Program-made: the position numbers and the translations under genes
The notes under the pieces: model-generated
Database searches by the model: none
Told to the model about the DNA's origin: nothing
What the model saw: only the letters and a program-made list of their open reading frames with translations
In this document: one piece after another, positions 1 to 7,750 of the stretch
Layout: the number at the start of each line of letters is the position of its first letter
Numbering within the stretch: position 1 is the stretch's first letter
DNA from: Anaerococcus rubeinfantis
Lineage (GTDB): Bacteria; Bacillota; Clostridia; Tissierellales; Peptoniphilaceae
DNA: 64,000 nt
Reading direction: 5' to 3'
NCBI RefSeq assembly: GCF_001487145.1
Contig: NZ_LN913016.1
Location: 496,001-560,000, forward strand

Positions 1-194
1 GACTTAAAATAAGATTAAGAGGAGAAAAAGGAAATTATTTTGCCCACACATTAAATAATACAGTAGTAGCTCCTCCAAGAATGTTAATTGCATTTTTAGA
101 AAACTTATTACAAGAAGACGGATCAGTTAAAATTCCAAAACCACTACAAATGTATATGGGCGGAATGGAAAAACTTGTTCCAAAAAATAAATAA
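1..194 (+). CDS. serS: Seryl-tRNA synthetase, C-terminal fragment (gene starts upstream of the window)
   Basis: The frame is open from the window edge (first full codon at base 3) to TAA at 192-194. It encodes about 63 residues ending in a stretch with VVAPPRMLIAFLEN, QEDGSVKIP and PLQMYMGG. This matches the end of class II SerRS motif 3, where the conserved arginine and the QEDG..IP..L.PYMGG tail close the catalytic domain. SerRS charges tRNA-Ser with serine in the cytosol. The N-terminal tRNA-binding coiled coil and motifs 1 and 2 lie outside the window. A hairpin follows 30 bases after the stop. Confidence 0.93.
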   Translation, partial: LKIRLRGEKGNYFAHTLNNTVVAPPRMLIAFLENLLQEDGSVKIPKPLQMYMGGMEKLVPKNK

Positions 195-225
195 TAGTAT
201 TATTTAGCTTTAAATAAAAAATTAA

Positions 226-268
226 AAGATAGCAAAGTTAGGAAAAACTTAACTTTGCTGTCTTATTT
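226..268 (+). terminator. Terminator-like hairpin after serS
   Basis: The arms AGCAAAGTTA (231-240) and TAACTTTGCT (250-259) pair perfectly, and the stem extends outward as AAGAT/GTCTT. The T-tract after it is interrupted by A, so it may be a weak terminator. Together with the next promoter it separates serS from the small membrane gene. Confidence 0.6.
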
Positions 269-334
269 AGATAAACAAGAATTTTATACAGTTAAGTAAT
301 GATAAATTATTAGCAAAAATTTTCTCAAAAAGTA

Positions 335-363
335 TTGAGAATGATTATAATTTTCTTTATAAT
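335..363 (+). promoter_or_regulatory. Sigma-A-type promoter for the 84-residue membrane protein
   Basis: TTGAGA at 335-340 and a perfect TATAAT at 358-363 are separated by 17 bases. They lie 67 bases upstream of the start codon at 430. Confidence 0.5.
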
Positions 364-429
364 AAAATTATAATATAAGTCAATAATAAAAACTCAAAAT
401 TAAAAATATTTCATTATGGGAGGAATAAT

Positions 430-684
430 ATGAATTTTGAAATGCTAAAGGATAATTTATATTATAAAATTATAAGAGCGATTTTTGCTATAGCTATGAT
501 TTTTCTTATAGTTAGTTCTTACTTTGGATATAAGGTGCCTGAAAATTTAGCTAAATTAATCACATTTATTTTTTATATTATATTTTTTGTAAATTTTGTT
601 TTGGTATATAAAAATAAGTCTTTATTTTGGAATCTACTTATAATTTGTGTTTCTATTTTTTCTATAATATCTATAATTTTTTAA
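430..684 (+). CDS. Small hypothetical membrane protein
   Basis: This is an 84-residue protein preceded by a strong ribosome binding site (GGGAGGAAT, about 6 bases from ATG). Hydrophobic segments at roughly residues 15-33, 39-59 and 65-84 suggest three transmembrane helices with almost no soluble part. No catalytic motif is visible and I do not recognise a family. It stands alone between two hairpins, so it is probably a single-gene transcript. The good ribosome binding site, promoter and terminator argue that it is real. Confidence 0.65.
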   Translation: MNFEMLKDNLYYKIIRAIFAIAMIFLIVSSYFGYKVPENLAKLITFIFYIIFFVNFVLVYKNKSLFWNLLIICVSIFSIISIIF

Positions 685-695
685 AATATACAGAA

Positions 696-734
696 AAACT
701 CTAAAGCTTTTAATTAAACTTTAGAGTTTTTTCT
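696..734. terminator. Bidirectional terminator
   Basis: The arms AACTCTAAAG (698-707) and CTTTAGAGTT (718-727) form a perfect stem. It is followed by TTTTTTC on the plus strand and by TTTTTCTG when read on the minus strand. It lies between two convergent genes and can end both transcripts. Confidence 0.8.
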
Positions 735-1270
735 TAGAATATTTTTTTATCTGTAATTATTAAATCTAATTTTTGGTCAAAATGATCAAAATTTAATTTG
801 TAAGATTTATTTATTTGGTAAAATAAACCGATGTAAAAGGACTTGTGATTTTTTATATAATTATCATAAAATCCTCCGCCATAACCAAGTCTGTATTTAT
901 TTTCATCAAATGAAAGGCCTGGAACTATAGTAAGGTTGATTTTTTCCTTTGTTATTTCTAATTTTGATGTTTTAATTTTATATTTTCCATTAACAAGATC
1001 ATCAAATGATCTTAGTAAAACTGCCTTCATTTGATGTTTTCCTATAATCTTTGGTATATAAACTTCCTTTTTATCCAAAAATGCTTTTTTTATTATTTCT
1101 TTTGTATCAATTTCATCATCTGTTGAATAATAAATAAAAATTGATTTGGCATTTTTATAAAAATCACTTTCTATGACCTTTTCTTTTATTTTTTTATCCC
1201 AAATTTTTTTATTATCTTTACTGATTTTTTTTCTGTTATTTATAAAATAACGTCTAAGCTCATTTTTCAT
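734..1270 (-). CDS. 5-formyltetrahydrofolate cyclo-ligase family protein
   Basis: This 178-residue cytosolic enzyme is predicted to convert 5-formyl-THF plus ATP to 5,10-methenyl-THF, returning a storage folate to the active C1 pool. The family signature RLGYGGGFYD is at residues 127-136, after the phosphate-loop region VPGLSFDENKY, and the basic N-terminus (LRRYFINNRKKIS) resembles the family's LR...R..L start. The length is normal for the family. Its ATG shares one base with the TGA of the upstream radical-SAM gene (TGATG), so translation is probably coupled. It is the last gene of a four-gene minus-strand operon. Confidence 0.88.
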   Translation of the reverse strand: MKNELRRYFINNRKKISKDNKKIWDKKIKEKVIESDFYKNAKSIFIYYSTDDEIDTKEIIKKAFLDKKEVYIPKIIGKHQMKAVLLRSFDDLVNGKYKIKTSKLEITKEKINLTIVPGLSFDENKYRLGYGGGFYDNYIKNHKSFYIGLFYQINKSYKLNFDHFDQKLDLIITDKKIF

Positions 1271-1962
1271 CAGCCGACTCCAAAATCTGTTATATTATAA
1301 AGATAGTCAATTTTTGGATTTTGCTTTAATTTTTCATGATATTTTTCTAAAAACCAGGCCAAAAGTTCATCATCTCTTTTTACATCGGTTGAATTTTCAT
1401 TAAAAACATTTACAGTTGCATGGGAGAAATGATTTAAAATTATATTCATATCATTTTCAATCATTTCTTTTGTTTGTCCTTTTATTCCAACCATAATGCA
1501 AGGAGAATCAAAATATTTTAAAACATCTTCGTAAGTTTTAAAGCTTGCTCCTTTTTTTAAATAATTTTCACGAAAATCATTGTCAAAAGTTTCTACTCCA
1601 GTTTTAAGAATTATTTTTTGGTTTTTAAAATATTCTCTAATTTCATGGACTTTTTTCCTATAGATCCAATGACATTCGAAAAATAGGGTGTGGATATTTT
1701 TTGAATCGACAAGGTCTTTTATCATTTTTTTTGTATTTTCTGTTAATTCAAAAAATGATGCTGAATCTATAACTTCAAGAACTCCGTATTTTCCTGTGAC
1801 TTTTTCCAAAATTTTTTTATTTATTTGGTCAATTTTTTCTTTATCAAGCTCATTATCTTCTATATAATCGCAAAACCTACATTTTCCCCACTTGCAAGGT
1901 CTTGCTTTTAAAAGTACTATTTCTCTTTTATATTTTTTATCAATTTCTGCGTATCTTTCCAT
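1270..1962 (-). CDS. Radical-SAM-like protein with CX4CX2C cluster motif
   Basis: The protein has 230 residues. Cysteines C23, C28 and C31 (CKWGKCRFC) have the look of a [4Fe-4S]-SAM site, but with four residues in the first gap instead of the classical three. Later stretches (VIDSASFFEL, FFECHWIYR, LKTGVETFD) follow the beta-strand pattern of a radical-SAM TIM-barrel; the KTGVETFD stretch resembles the Elp3/MiaB-type LETGLQT region. The substrate is unknown. Its start shares one base with the stop of the YihY gene (TAATG). The radical-SAM fold assignment is fairly secure, the function is not. Confidence 0.68.
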   Translation of the reverse strand: MERYAEIDKKYKREIVLLKARPCKWGKCRFCDYIEDNELDKEKIDQINKKILEKVTGKYGVLEVIDSASFFELTENTKKMIKDLVDSKNIHTLFFECHWIYRKKVHEIREYFKNQKIILKTGVETFDNDFRENYLKKGASFKTYEDVLKYFDSPCIMVGIKGQTKEMIENDMNIILNHFSHATVNVFNENSTDVKRDDELLAWFLEKYHEKLKQNPKIDYLYNITDFGVG

Positions 1963-2837
1963 TATTTTAACTTCCTAAAAGTGTTTTTTGTTTTCATATA
2001 AGCTGCTGTAATTTCTGCTCCCAAAATTATAGTAAGGGAAAATAAAAGCATCCAAACCAAAAGGGCTATTATTCCAGCAAGAGCTCCATAAATTACTGAC
2101 ATATTGCTTAAATTATTTAAGAAAAATGAATAGGCAAAACTTGTTATTGTAATCATAATTCCTGTTGAAATTGATCCAACCAAAGCATCTTTAAAACTTA
2201 TTTTTACAGAGTCATTGTAGGGGGCAAATTTGTAAAGAAGGCTTAGGCCAAATATTAAAATTAGTGGTGGAACAATTCCAGAAATTAGATTTACTAACCA
2301 AGAAAATTCTTTTATAGAAAAGTCGGAATTTACAAGTTTTAGAACATCATCAATCAAATTAAATATTCCCTTAGAATAGATTCTTAATAAAAAAATAAAA
2401 ATAAGGATAAAAATTAATACGAAAGTGTACAAAAATCCAAATATTTTATTTTTTATTAATGAATGATCGTCCTCAAGACCATAGGCTACATTAATAGCAA
2501 GAATTAATTTTGAAACTCCTTTTGACGCTGACCAGAGGGCGAATATTAAAGTTATGGTTGAAATTGTAGAAACTGAAGAGGAATCAATAATAGATTTTAC
2601 AATAGCCATTATTACTCCTCTTATTGAATCTGGTAAAAGTTTTATATAATCAATTACAACATCCTCGTTTCCTTTCATATATCTTGTAACCAAGTTTGAT
2701 AAAACTAAAAGCATGGGTATGGCAGCTGACAAAAAATAATATGAAAGGGAAGAGGCAAGGGTCATCAGGTCATGATTTTTTATCCTTTCGATTAAATTCA
2801 CAATGAATTTTTTAAAATTTCTCTGATTTATTTTCAT
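1962..2837 (-). CDS. YihY/BrkB family inner-membrane protein
   Basis: This is a 291-residue polytopic membrane protein. The N-terminal motif MTLASSLSYYFLSAAIPMLL, several following hydrophobic segments, and the C-terminal pair around YGALAGIIALLVWMLL are typical of the YihY/BrkB family (once misnamed ribonuclease BN). About six transmembrane helices are expected. The biochemical function of the family is unsettled. The start codon overlaps the stop of the upstream S9 peptidase by four bases (ATGA), indicating one transcript with coupled translation. Confidence 0.88.
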   Translation of the reverse strand: MKINQRNFKKFIVNLIERIKNHDLMTLASSLSYYFLSAAIPMLLVLSNLVTRYMKGNEDVVIDYIKLLPDSIRGVIMAIVKSIIDSSSVSTISTITLIFALWSASKGVSKLILAINVAYGLEDDHSLIKNKIFGFLYTFVLIFILIFIFLLRIYSKGIFNLIDDVLKLVNSDFSIKEFSWLVNLISGIVPPLILIFGLSLLYKFAPYNDSVKISFKDALVGSISTGIMITITSFAYSFFLNNLSNMSVIYGALAGIIALLVWMLLFSLTIILGAEITAAYMKTKNTFRKLK

Positions 2838-4744
2838 TTTAAAAACCTATCAAACCATTCTTTTATTGCTTCAAGTCTTTTTATTCTTGCTTTTGGCTTT
2901 CCTGATCTCGATAATTCGTGATTTTCTCCGTGGAAAATATACATTTTTGATTCGACTCCGTTTTCTTTTATTCTTGTATACATTTGAAGACCTTGTTCCA
3001 ATGGACACCTATAATCTTCATCAGAGTGAATAAACATAGTTGGAGTTTTTACATTTTTGGCATATTTTATTGGAGATTGATCCCACATTTTTTCTAAATT
3101 ATCCCAAGGATTTGCTCCTGTTTGGTCTGGTCCAAAATAATATCCAATATCAGAAGTTCCATAAAATGAAGTCCAATTTGAAATAGATCTTTGAGAATTT
3201 GCAGCCTTAAACCTGTTTGTGTGAGAAATAATCCAATTTGTCATAAAACCACCGTAAGATCCTCCATAAACTCCCATTTTATTTTTATCAATTTGTGGGA
3301 ATTTTTTTATTGCTAAATCTGTAAAATTCATCAAATCTTGGTAGTCAATTGAACCATATTTTCCTCTTATATCAGAAAATTTTACACCATTTCCGCTTGA
3401 ACCGTGAGGGTTTGTATAAATAATTATATATCCATCATTTGCAAAAACTTGGTGTTCGTGGTGGAAAATATTTGAAAGTTCAGTTTTTGGACCACCGTGG
3501 ATTGATAAAAGTGTTGGATATTTTTTGTTTTCATCAAAATCTACTGGAAGAAGGACATAGCCTCTAATTTTATCTCCGTTTGATTCATAGTAGAATTCTT
3601 CTATTTGTCCAATAGATGAATTAATTTTATTATCAAGTAAAATTTCTCCACTTTTTTTATCTTTTAGGTGGGAAAGTCTATCTTCTGTCATGGCAAAATA
3701 ATAAATATTTTCATCAGAAACCACAAAATCTTCAACACAACCTGAAATTTCTAGTTTTAAATTTTTATTTTTGTCTAATGAATAAAGTTTTGATTCTTCT
3801 TTTTCTGTAACTATAAAGTAAAGTTTTTGATTTTTGTATGAGAAAGTCTTAAAAGATTCAACTCTTGCATCACTTCCTATAGAATTTCCAAAGGATTTGT
3901 CAAAATCTTCTGGGGAAATTTTTTCGAAATTTCCTGATAGGTCACTTTTATAAATAAAGGCATCTTCATTTATTCCGCCTTTTTTCATATCAGTTCCAAC
4001 AAAAATCAAATTATCATTTTCATCAAAAAATACATCATAATAGGAAAAAATATTTTCTATTATGGTTTTTTCTTCCATTTTTTCTAAATCTAAAATTATT
4101 AAATCTTCTCTTAGCCTTGAAACTTCATTGTCATTTTTTCCAACAACAAGGGCAAGTTTATTTTTCTTTTCATTAATGGCAAAGGCATTTAAATTTTCAT
4201 TAGAAAATTCTCTTAATTTTTTTAAACTTTTGTCATCTTTTTTGTATAAATAAAGACTTACTGGGTCATTTTTTATAAAGCCAGAACCATTAAAGTAAAA
4301 AGGAAGCTTTGTAATTTCTTTGTAAAAAGAATTTTCCTTTTCTTCTTCTATTTGTTTTTTTTCTTTTTTTTCACTTGCTTTTATTAGATAATATCCATTT
4401 TTTAAGTCTTTAAGGTAGGATACATTTTTATTTATTTTAAAATCAAGTTCTCCTACTGCCATAGACCTGTCTTTTTTATAAAAATAATCAAATTCATCGT
4501 CTGATTTTTCCTTATAAATTAAATTATCATCTTCATCGAAAATAAATTGATTTATTGAACTATTTTCAGAAATCTTATATTTTTTGTTTTTTTCTATATC
4601 GAAAAGATAAAGATAGGAATTATATTTGTTTTTATTAAAATTTGCATTTGTTTTTAAAAATGCAAGAAATTTTTGATCATTTGATATTTCAAGATTTGAA
4701 TAAAAATCGTAAGTCAAAATATCATTAATTTTTGTTTTCTCCAT
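2834..4744 (-). CDS. S9 family serine peptidase (acylaminoacyl/prolyl-oligopeptidase type)
   Basis: The protein has 636 residues. The N-terminal two thirds looks like the beta-propeller that screens substrates, and the C-terminal third is an alpha/beta hydrolase. The expected triad is present: nucleophile Ser496 in GVYGGSYGGF, Asp577 in HSDEDYRCP and His609 in FHGENHEL. HGGP near residue 417 supplies the oxyanion region. No signal peptide is visible, so it is probably cytosolic and cleaves short peptides, which fits an amino-acid-fermenting anaerobe. It is the first gene of the minus-strand operon, with a strong AGGAGGAAAT ribosome binding site. Confidence 0.93.
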   Translation of the reverse strand: MEKTKINDILTYDFYSNLEISNDQKFLAFLKTNANFNKNKYNSYLYLFDIEKNKKYKISENSSINQFIFDEDDNLIYKEKSDDEFDYFYKKDRSMAVGELDFKINKNVSYLKDLKNGYYLIKASEKKEKKQIEEEKENSFYKEITKLPFYFNGSGFIKNDPVSLYLYKKDDKSLKKLREFSNENLNAFAINEKKNKLALVVGKNDNEVSRLREDLIILDLEKMEEKTIIENIFSYYDVFFDENDNLIFVGTDMKKGGINEDAFIYKSDLSGNFEKISPEDFDKSFGNSIGSDARVESFKTFSYKNQKLYFIVTEKEESKLYSLDKNKNLKLEISGCVEDFVVSDENIYYFAMTEDRLSHLKDKKSGEILLDNKINSSIGQIEEFYYESNGDKIRGYVLLPVDFDENKKYPTLLSIHGGPKTELSNIFHHEHQVFANDGYIIIYTNPHGSSGNGVKFSDIRGKYGSIDYQDLMNFTDLAIKKFPQIDKNKMGVYGGSYGGFMTNWIISHTNRFKAANSQRSISNWTSFYGTSDIGYYFGPDQTGANPWDNLEKMWDQSPIKYAKNVKTPTMFIHSDEDYRCPLEQGLQMYTRIKENGVESKMYIFHGENHELSRSGKPKARIKRLEAIKEWFDRFLK

Positions 4745-4765
4745 ATTTCCTCCTCATTTTATCTC

Positions 4766-4771
4766 ATTATA
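4766..4771 (-). promoter_or_regulatory. -10 element for the S9 peptidase operon
   Basis: Read on the minus strand this is a perfect TATAAT preceded by TTG, 21 bases before the peptidase start codon. No good -35 box is visible at the right spacing, so the call rests on position and the -10 hexamer. Confidence 0.4.
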
Positions 4772-4802
4772 CAATATATTTTAATAAAGAAAAAACTAAA
4801 GG

Positions 4803-4831
4803 TTTACATAAACTTTATAAGGGTATATATA
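4803..4831 (+). promoter_or_regulatory. Putative hpf promoter
   Basis: TTTACA (4803-4808) and TATATA (4826-4831) are separated by 17 bases, 26 bases before the hpf start. The surrounding TA-repeat makes the exact -10 register uncertain. Confidence 0.4.
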
Positions 4832-4857
4832 TAATATCAAAACGATGGAGGTTCAAT

Positions 4858-5391
4858 ATGAAACTTAATATTAAAGGCAAAAACATAAATGTTTATGAAA
4901 GCTTAAAAGAAGAAGCTCAAGAAAAATTTGATAGGCTTGACAAATATTTCAACAAGGAAGAAGAAATGGACCTCAAATTTTCTACCGAAGGTAATTTAAA
5001 AAAAGTTGAATCAACCATTTTTCTAAAAGGCGGAACAATTTTAAGGGCAGAAGAGGTAAATGATAATTTCTCAACTGGAATTGATAAGGTAATTGATGCC
5101 TTGGTTCGTCAAATTAGAAAACAAAAAACAAAACTTCAAAGAAATAGAAGAAACGGCGAGTCAATCAAATTTGAATCATTTGAAAGTTATGAAGAAGAAA
5201 AGGAAGAAAACCTTCCAAAAATCAAAAGAGAAAAAGAAATAGTCCTAAGACCTATGAGCGATGAGGAAGCTTGTATGCAAATGGAACTTTTAAATCATGA
5301 TTTCTTTATATACCTTGACGATGAGGAAATGAAAACTAGACTTGTATATAAAAGAAAAGATGGACATTACGGATTAATTATTCCTGAATAA
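4858..5391 (+). CDS. hpf: Long-form ribosome hibernation promoting factor
   Basis: The ATG at 4858 is chosen because GGAGG lies 8 bases upstream; the frame is open further upstream, but without a binding site and across the promoter. The 177-residue protein has an N-terminal S30AE/RaiA domain (residues 1-100, beta-alpha-beta start MKLNIKGKNINVYESLKE) and a C-terminal dimerisation domain (about 120-177, with RPMSDEEACMQMELL and VYKRKDGHYGLIIPE). Long-form HPF dimerises 70S ribosomes into inactive 100S particles in stationary phase, the usual Gram-positive arrangement. It is monocistronic, closed by a strong terminator. Confidence 0.95.
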   Translation: MKLNIKGKNINVYESLKEEAQEKFDRLDKYFNKEEEMDLKFSTEGNLKKVESTIFLKGGTILRAEEVNDNFSTGIDKVIDALVRQIRKQKTKLQRNRRNGESIKFESFESYEEEKEENLPKIKREKEIVLRPMSDEEACMQMELLNHDFFIYLDDEEMKTRLVYKRKDGHYGLIIPE

Positions 5392-5400
5392 AATAATTTA

Positions 5401-5434
5401 ACTGCTGCAAGTTAATTTGCAGCAGTATTTTTTT
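5401..5434 (+). terminator. Terminator of hpf
   Basis: The perfect 10-bp stem ACTGCTGCAA/TTGCAGCAGT is followed by ATTTTTTTG. It directly follows the hpf stop codon. Confidence 0.9.
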
Positions 5435-5502
5435 GCCTATAATTTGATATAATATATTTAAGTAAATTTTGAAAATATTTTATAAAAAAGAAAGAGAAAA
5501 AT

Positions 5503-6534
5503 ATGAAATTAAGTGTAGATTTGGAAAATCCCTACGACATAGAAATAGGTTCAAATATTATAGAAAAATTAAATAGGTATTTAATAGAAAATTATAAAAA
5601 TTCAAAAATTTTAGTGATAAGCGACGATTTGGTATATAAAATTCATGGAGAAAAACTTGAAAAAGAGCTAGAAGGATTTTCTTATAAAAAATTTATTTTA
5701 GAAAATGGAGAAGAATCAAAGTCTACTGAAAATTTGGTAAAAATTTTAGAATTTGCAGCAGAAAATGAATACAGAAGAAATGATTTGTTTATTGCTTTTG
5801 GTGGTGGAGTTGTTGGAGATATTTCAGCTCTTTCAGCTTCTTTATATTTAAGAGGACTTGATTTTATAATGGTTCCTACGACATTTTTATCTTCAATTGA
5901 CTCATCGGTTGGAGGAAAAACTGCAGTAAATTTAAAGGCAGGTAAGAATCTTTGTGGAAGCTTTTACCAACCCAAAAAAGTTTTTATAGATACAGAGTTT
6001 TTAAAAACTTTGTCTGATTATTATTTTAAGGACGGTTTGGCTGAAGCAATTAAATATGGAATGATTAGGGATAAGTCTATTTTTGATGAAATTTCAAAAG
6101 AAAATGTAAGTAAAACTTATGAAAATCTCCCATCAATTATAAAAAAATGCTTGGATATAAAAAAAGATGTGGTTAAAGAAGATGAAAAAGATTTTGGTAT
6201 TAGGCAAATTTTAAATTATGGCCACACCTTTGCCCATGCAATTGAAATAAATTCAAATTTTAAAATTAGTCACGGTCATGCGGTTGCTCTTGGTATGAAA
6301 ATTATGGTCAAAAATTTTTACAAAGAATTTTACGATGATTTTGTAAAAGTTTTAAAAAAATATGACCTAGATTATAATATAGATTTTGATACAGACGAGA
6401 TTATAAAAATTTGCAAATTAGATAAAAAATCAAGAAAAGATAAAATCAACATTATTGTTGTAAAAAAACTTGGAACTTGCGAGATTTTAAATATAGATTT
6501 TAAGGATTTAAGGAAAATTTATGAGAACAGATAA
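5503..6534 (+). CDS. aroB: 3-dehydroquinate synthase
   Basis: The 343-residue protein catalyses step 2 of the shikimate pathway, DAHP to 3-dehydroquinate, using NAD and a divalent metal. Visible signatures are the NAD-binding GGGVVGDISALSA, the metal/substrate region VPTTFLSSIDSSVGGKTAVN with the catalytic lysine, GLAEAIKYGMI, and the metal-ligand histidines in LNYGHTFAHAIE and SHGHAVALGM. It opens the aro operon and overlaps aroA by 14 bases. A TATAAT (5448-5453) lies 50 bases upstream. The gene for DAHP synthase, which makes its substrate, is not in the window. Confidence 0.96.
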   Translation: MKLSVDLENPYDIEIGSNIIEKLNRYLIENYKNSKILVISDDLVYKIHGEKLEKELEGFSYKKFILENGEESKSTENLVKILEFAAENEYRRNDLFIAFGGGVVGDISALSASLYLRGLDFIMVPTTFLSSIDSSVGGKTAVNLKAGKNLCGSFYQPKKVFIDTEFLKTLSDYYFKDGLAEAIKYGMIRDKSIFDEISKENVSKTYENLPSIIKKCLDIKKDVVKEDEKDFGIRQILNYGHTFAHAIEINSNFKISHGHAVALGMKIMVKNFYKEFYDDFVKVLKKYDLDYNIDFDTDEIIKICKLDKKSRKDKINIIVVKKLGTCEILNIDFKDLRKIYENR

Positions 6535-7750
6535 TATTTTAATCCACCCATCAAGGCTTGAAGGAGAAATTGATGCTATTTCTTCAAAATCTTTTGCTCA
6601 CAGAGCCTTGATTTTGGCAGGACTTAGCGATGATCCAACAAATGTTTATATAAATGAATTTTCAAAAGATATAAATGTTACAATAGAGGCTTTAAAAAAT
6701 TTGGGAGTAGAAATCGAAAAAAATGAAAATTTTGTAAAAATAAATCCCCCAAAAGAAAAAAGAGAAAATTCTATTATAGACATGTATGAATCAGGATCTT
6801 CTTTGAGATTTTTTACTGGAGTTTGCTCTCATTTTTCAAAAAGTACAAAAATCGTCGGGGAAAAAAGACTTGGTCAAAGGCCGAATCTCGAATTAATAAA
6901 TAATCTAAGAAAAAACGGTCTAGAAATTTCATCTGACAAAATTCCATATTCAGTAAAAGGAGAATTAAAATCGGGCAAATTTGAATTTTTGGAAAATAAA
7001 TCTAGCCAATACATAAGCTCAATCATGCTTGCTGCAAGCAAATTAGCTGGAAAAACCTATATAAAACTAAAAGAAAAACCAGAATCAATTGGCTATATTG
7101 ATATAACAAGAAAAGTTTTAAAGGACTTTGGAGTTGATGTTAAAAAAGGAGATAATTCCTATTTTATAGAAAATCCACAAATAAAATCTACAAAAAATTA
7201 TTATGTAGAAGGCGATTGGTCAAATTCGGCCTTTTTTTATGGGGCAAATCTTATAAATTCTAAGATAAAAATAAATAATTTAAAGGAAGATTCCTTGCAA
7301 AAAGATAGGGAAATTGTAGAAATTTGCAAAAAAATAAAAAAATGTAAAAGAGAAAATGAAAAACTAACCATAGACATTTCCCAAATTCCAGATCTTTGTC
7401 CTATAGTAGCAGTCTTACTTACTTTTCTTGATAATAAATCTTCTATAGTAAATGGAAAAAGATTAAGGCTAAAAGAAAGTGATAGGTTAAAATCAACTTC
7501 AAAAATGCTAAATGATTTGGGTGCAAAGTGTGAAATTGTTGGAGATGGACTAGAAATTTCTGGAAAAATCATAGGAGGAGAAGTCGACTCCTTTAACGAT
7601 CACAGAATCGTTATGGCAGCAAGTATAGGATCCTTAATGGCAAAAAATGACATTATTATAAAAAATTACAAGGCAGTAAATAAATCTTATCCTTCATTTT
7701 TTAAAACTTTTGAAAAATTAGGAGGAAAAATCGAGTATTTAGGAGCTTAA
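6521..7750 (+). CDS. aroA: 3-phosphoshikimate 1-carboxyvinyltransferase (EPSP synthase)
   Basis: The 409-residue protein joins shikimate-3-phosphate and PEP to form EPSP (step 6). It is shorter than the usual 420-430 residues. Motifs are the substrate-binding SSKSFAHRALILAGLS near the N-terminus, a GSSLRF motif (typically SGTTxR in the family), LGQRPNLELINNLR, QIPDLCPIVAVL with the general-acid aspartate, LRLKESDRLK, and the closing NDHRIVMAA. The GSS variant points to a divergent, class-II-like branch; what this means for inhibitor sensitivity cannot be read from sequence alone. It starts inside the end of aroB and abuts the next gene directly. Confidence 0.95.
   Translation: MRTDNILIHPSRLEGEIDAISSKSFAHRALILAGLSDDPTNVYINEFSKDINVTIEALKNLGVEIEKNENFVKINPPKEKRENSIIDMYESGSSLRFFTGVCSHFSKSTKIVGEKRLGQRPNLELINNLRKNGLEISSDKIPYSVKGELKSGKFEFLENKSSQYISSIMLAASKLAGKTYIKLKEKPESIGYIDITRKVLKDFGVDVKKGDNSYFIENPQIKSTKNYYVEGDWSNSAFFYGANLINSKIKINNLKEDSLQKDREIVEICKKIKKCKRENEKLTIDISQIPDLCPIVAVLLTFLDNKSSIVNGKRLRLKESDRLKSTSKMLNDLGAKCEIVGDGLEISGKIIGGEVDSFNDHRIVMAASIGSLMAKNDIIIKNYKAVNKSYPSFFKTFEKLGGKIEYLGA

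Noticed and set aside
4732-4857. N-terminal extension of hpf
   Set aside because: The extension crosses the promoter region, has no binding site, and the ATG at 4858 has GGAGG and a family-typical start.
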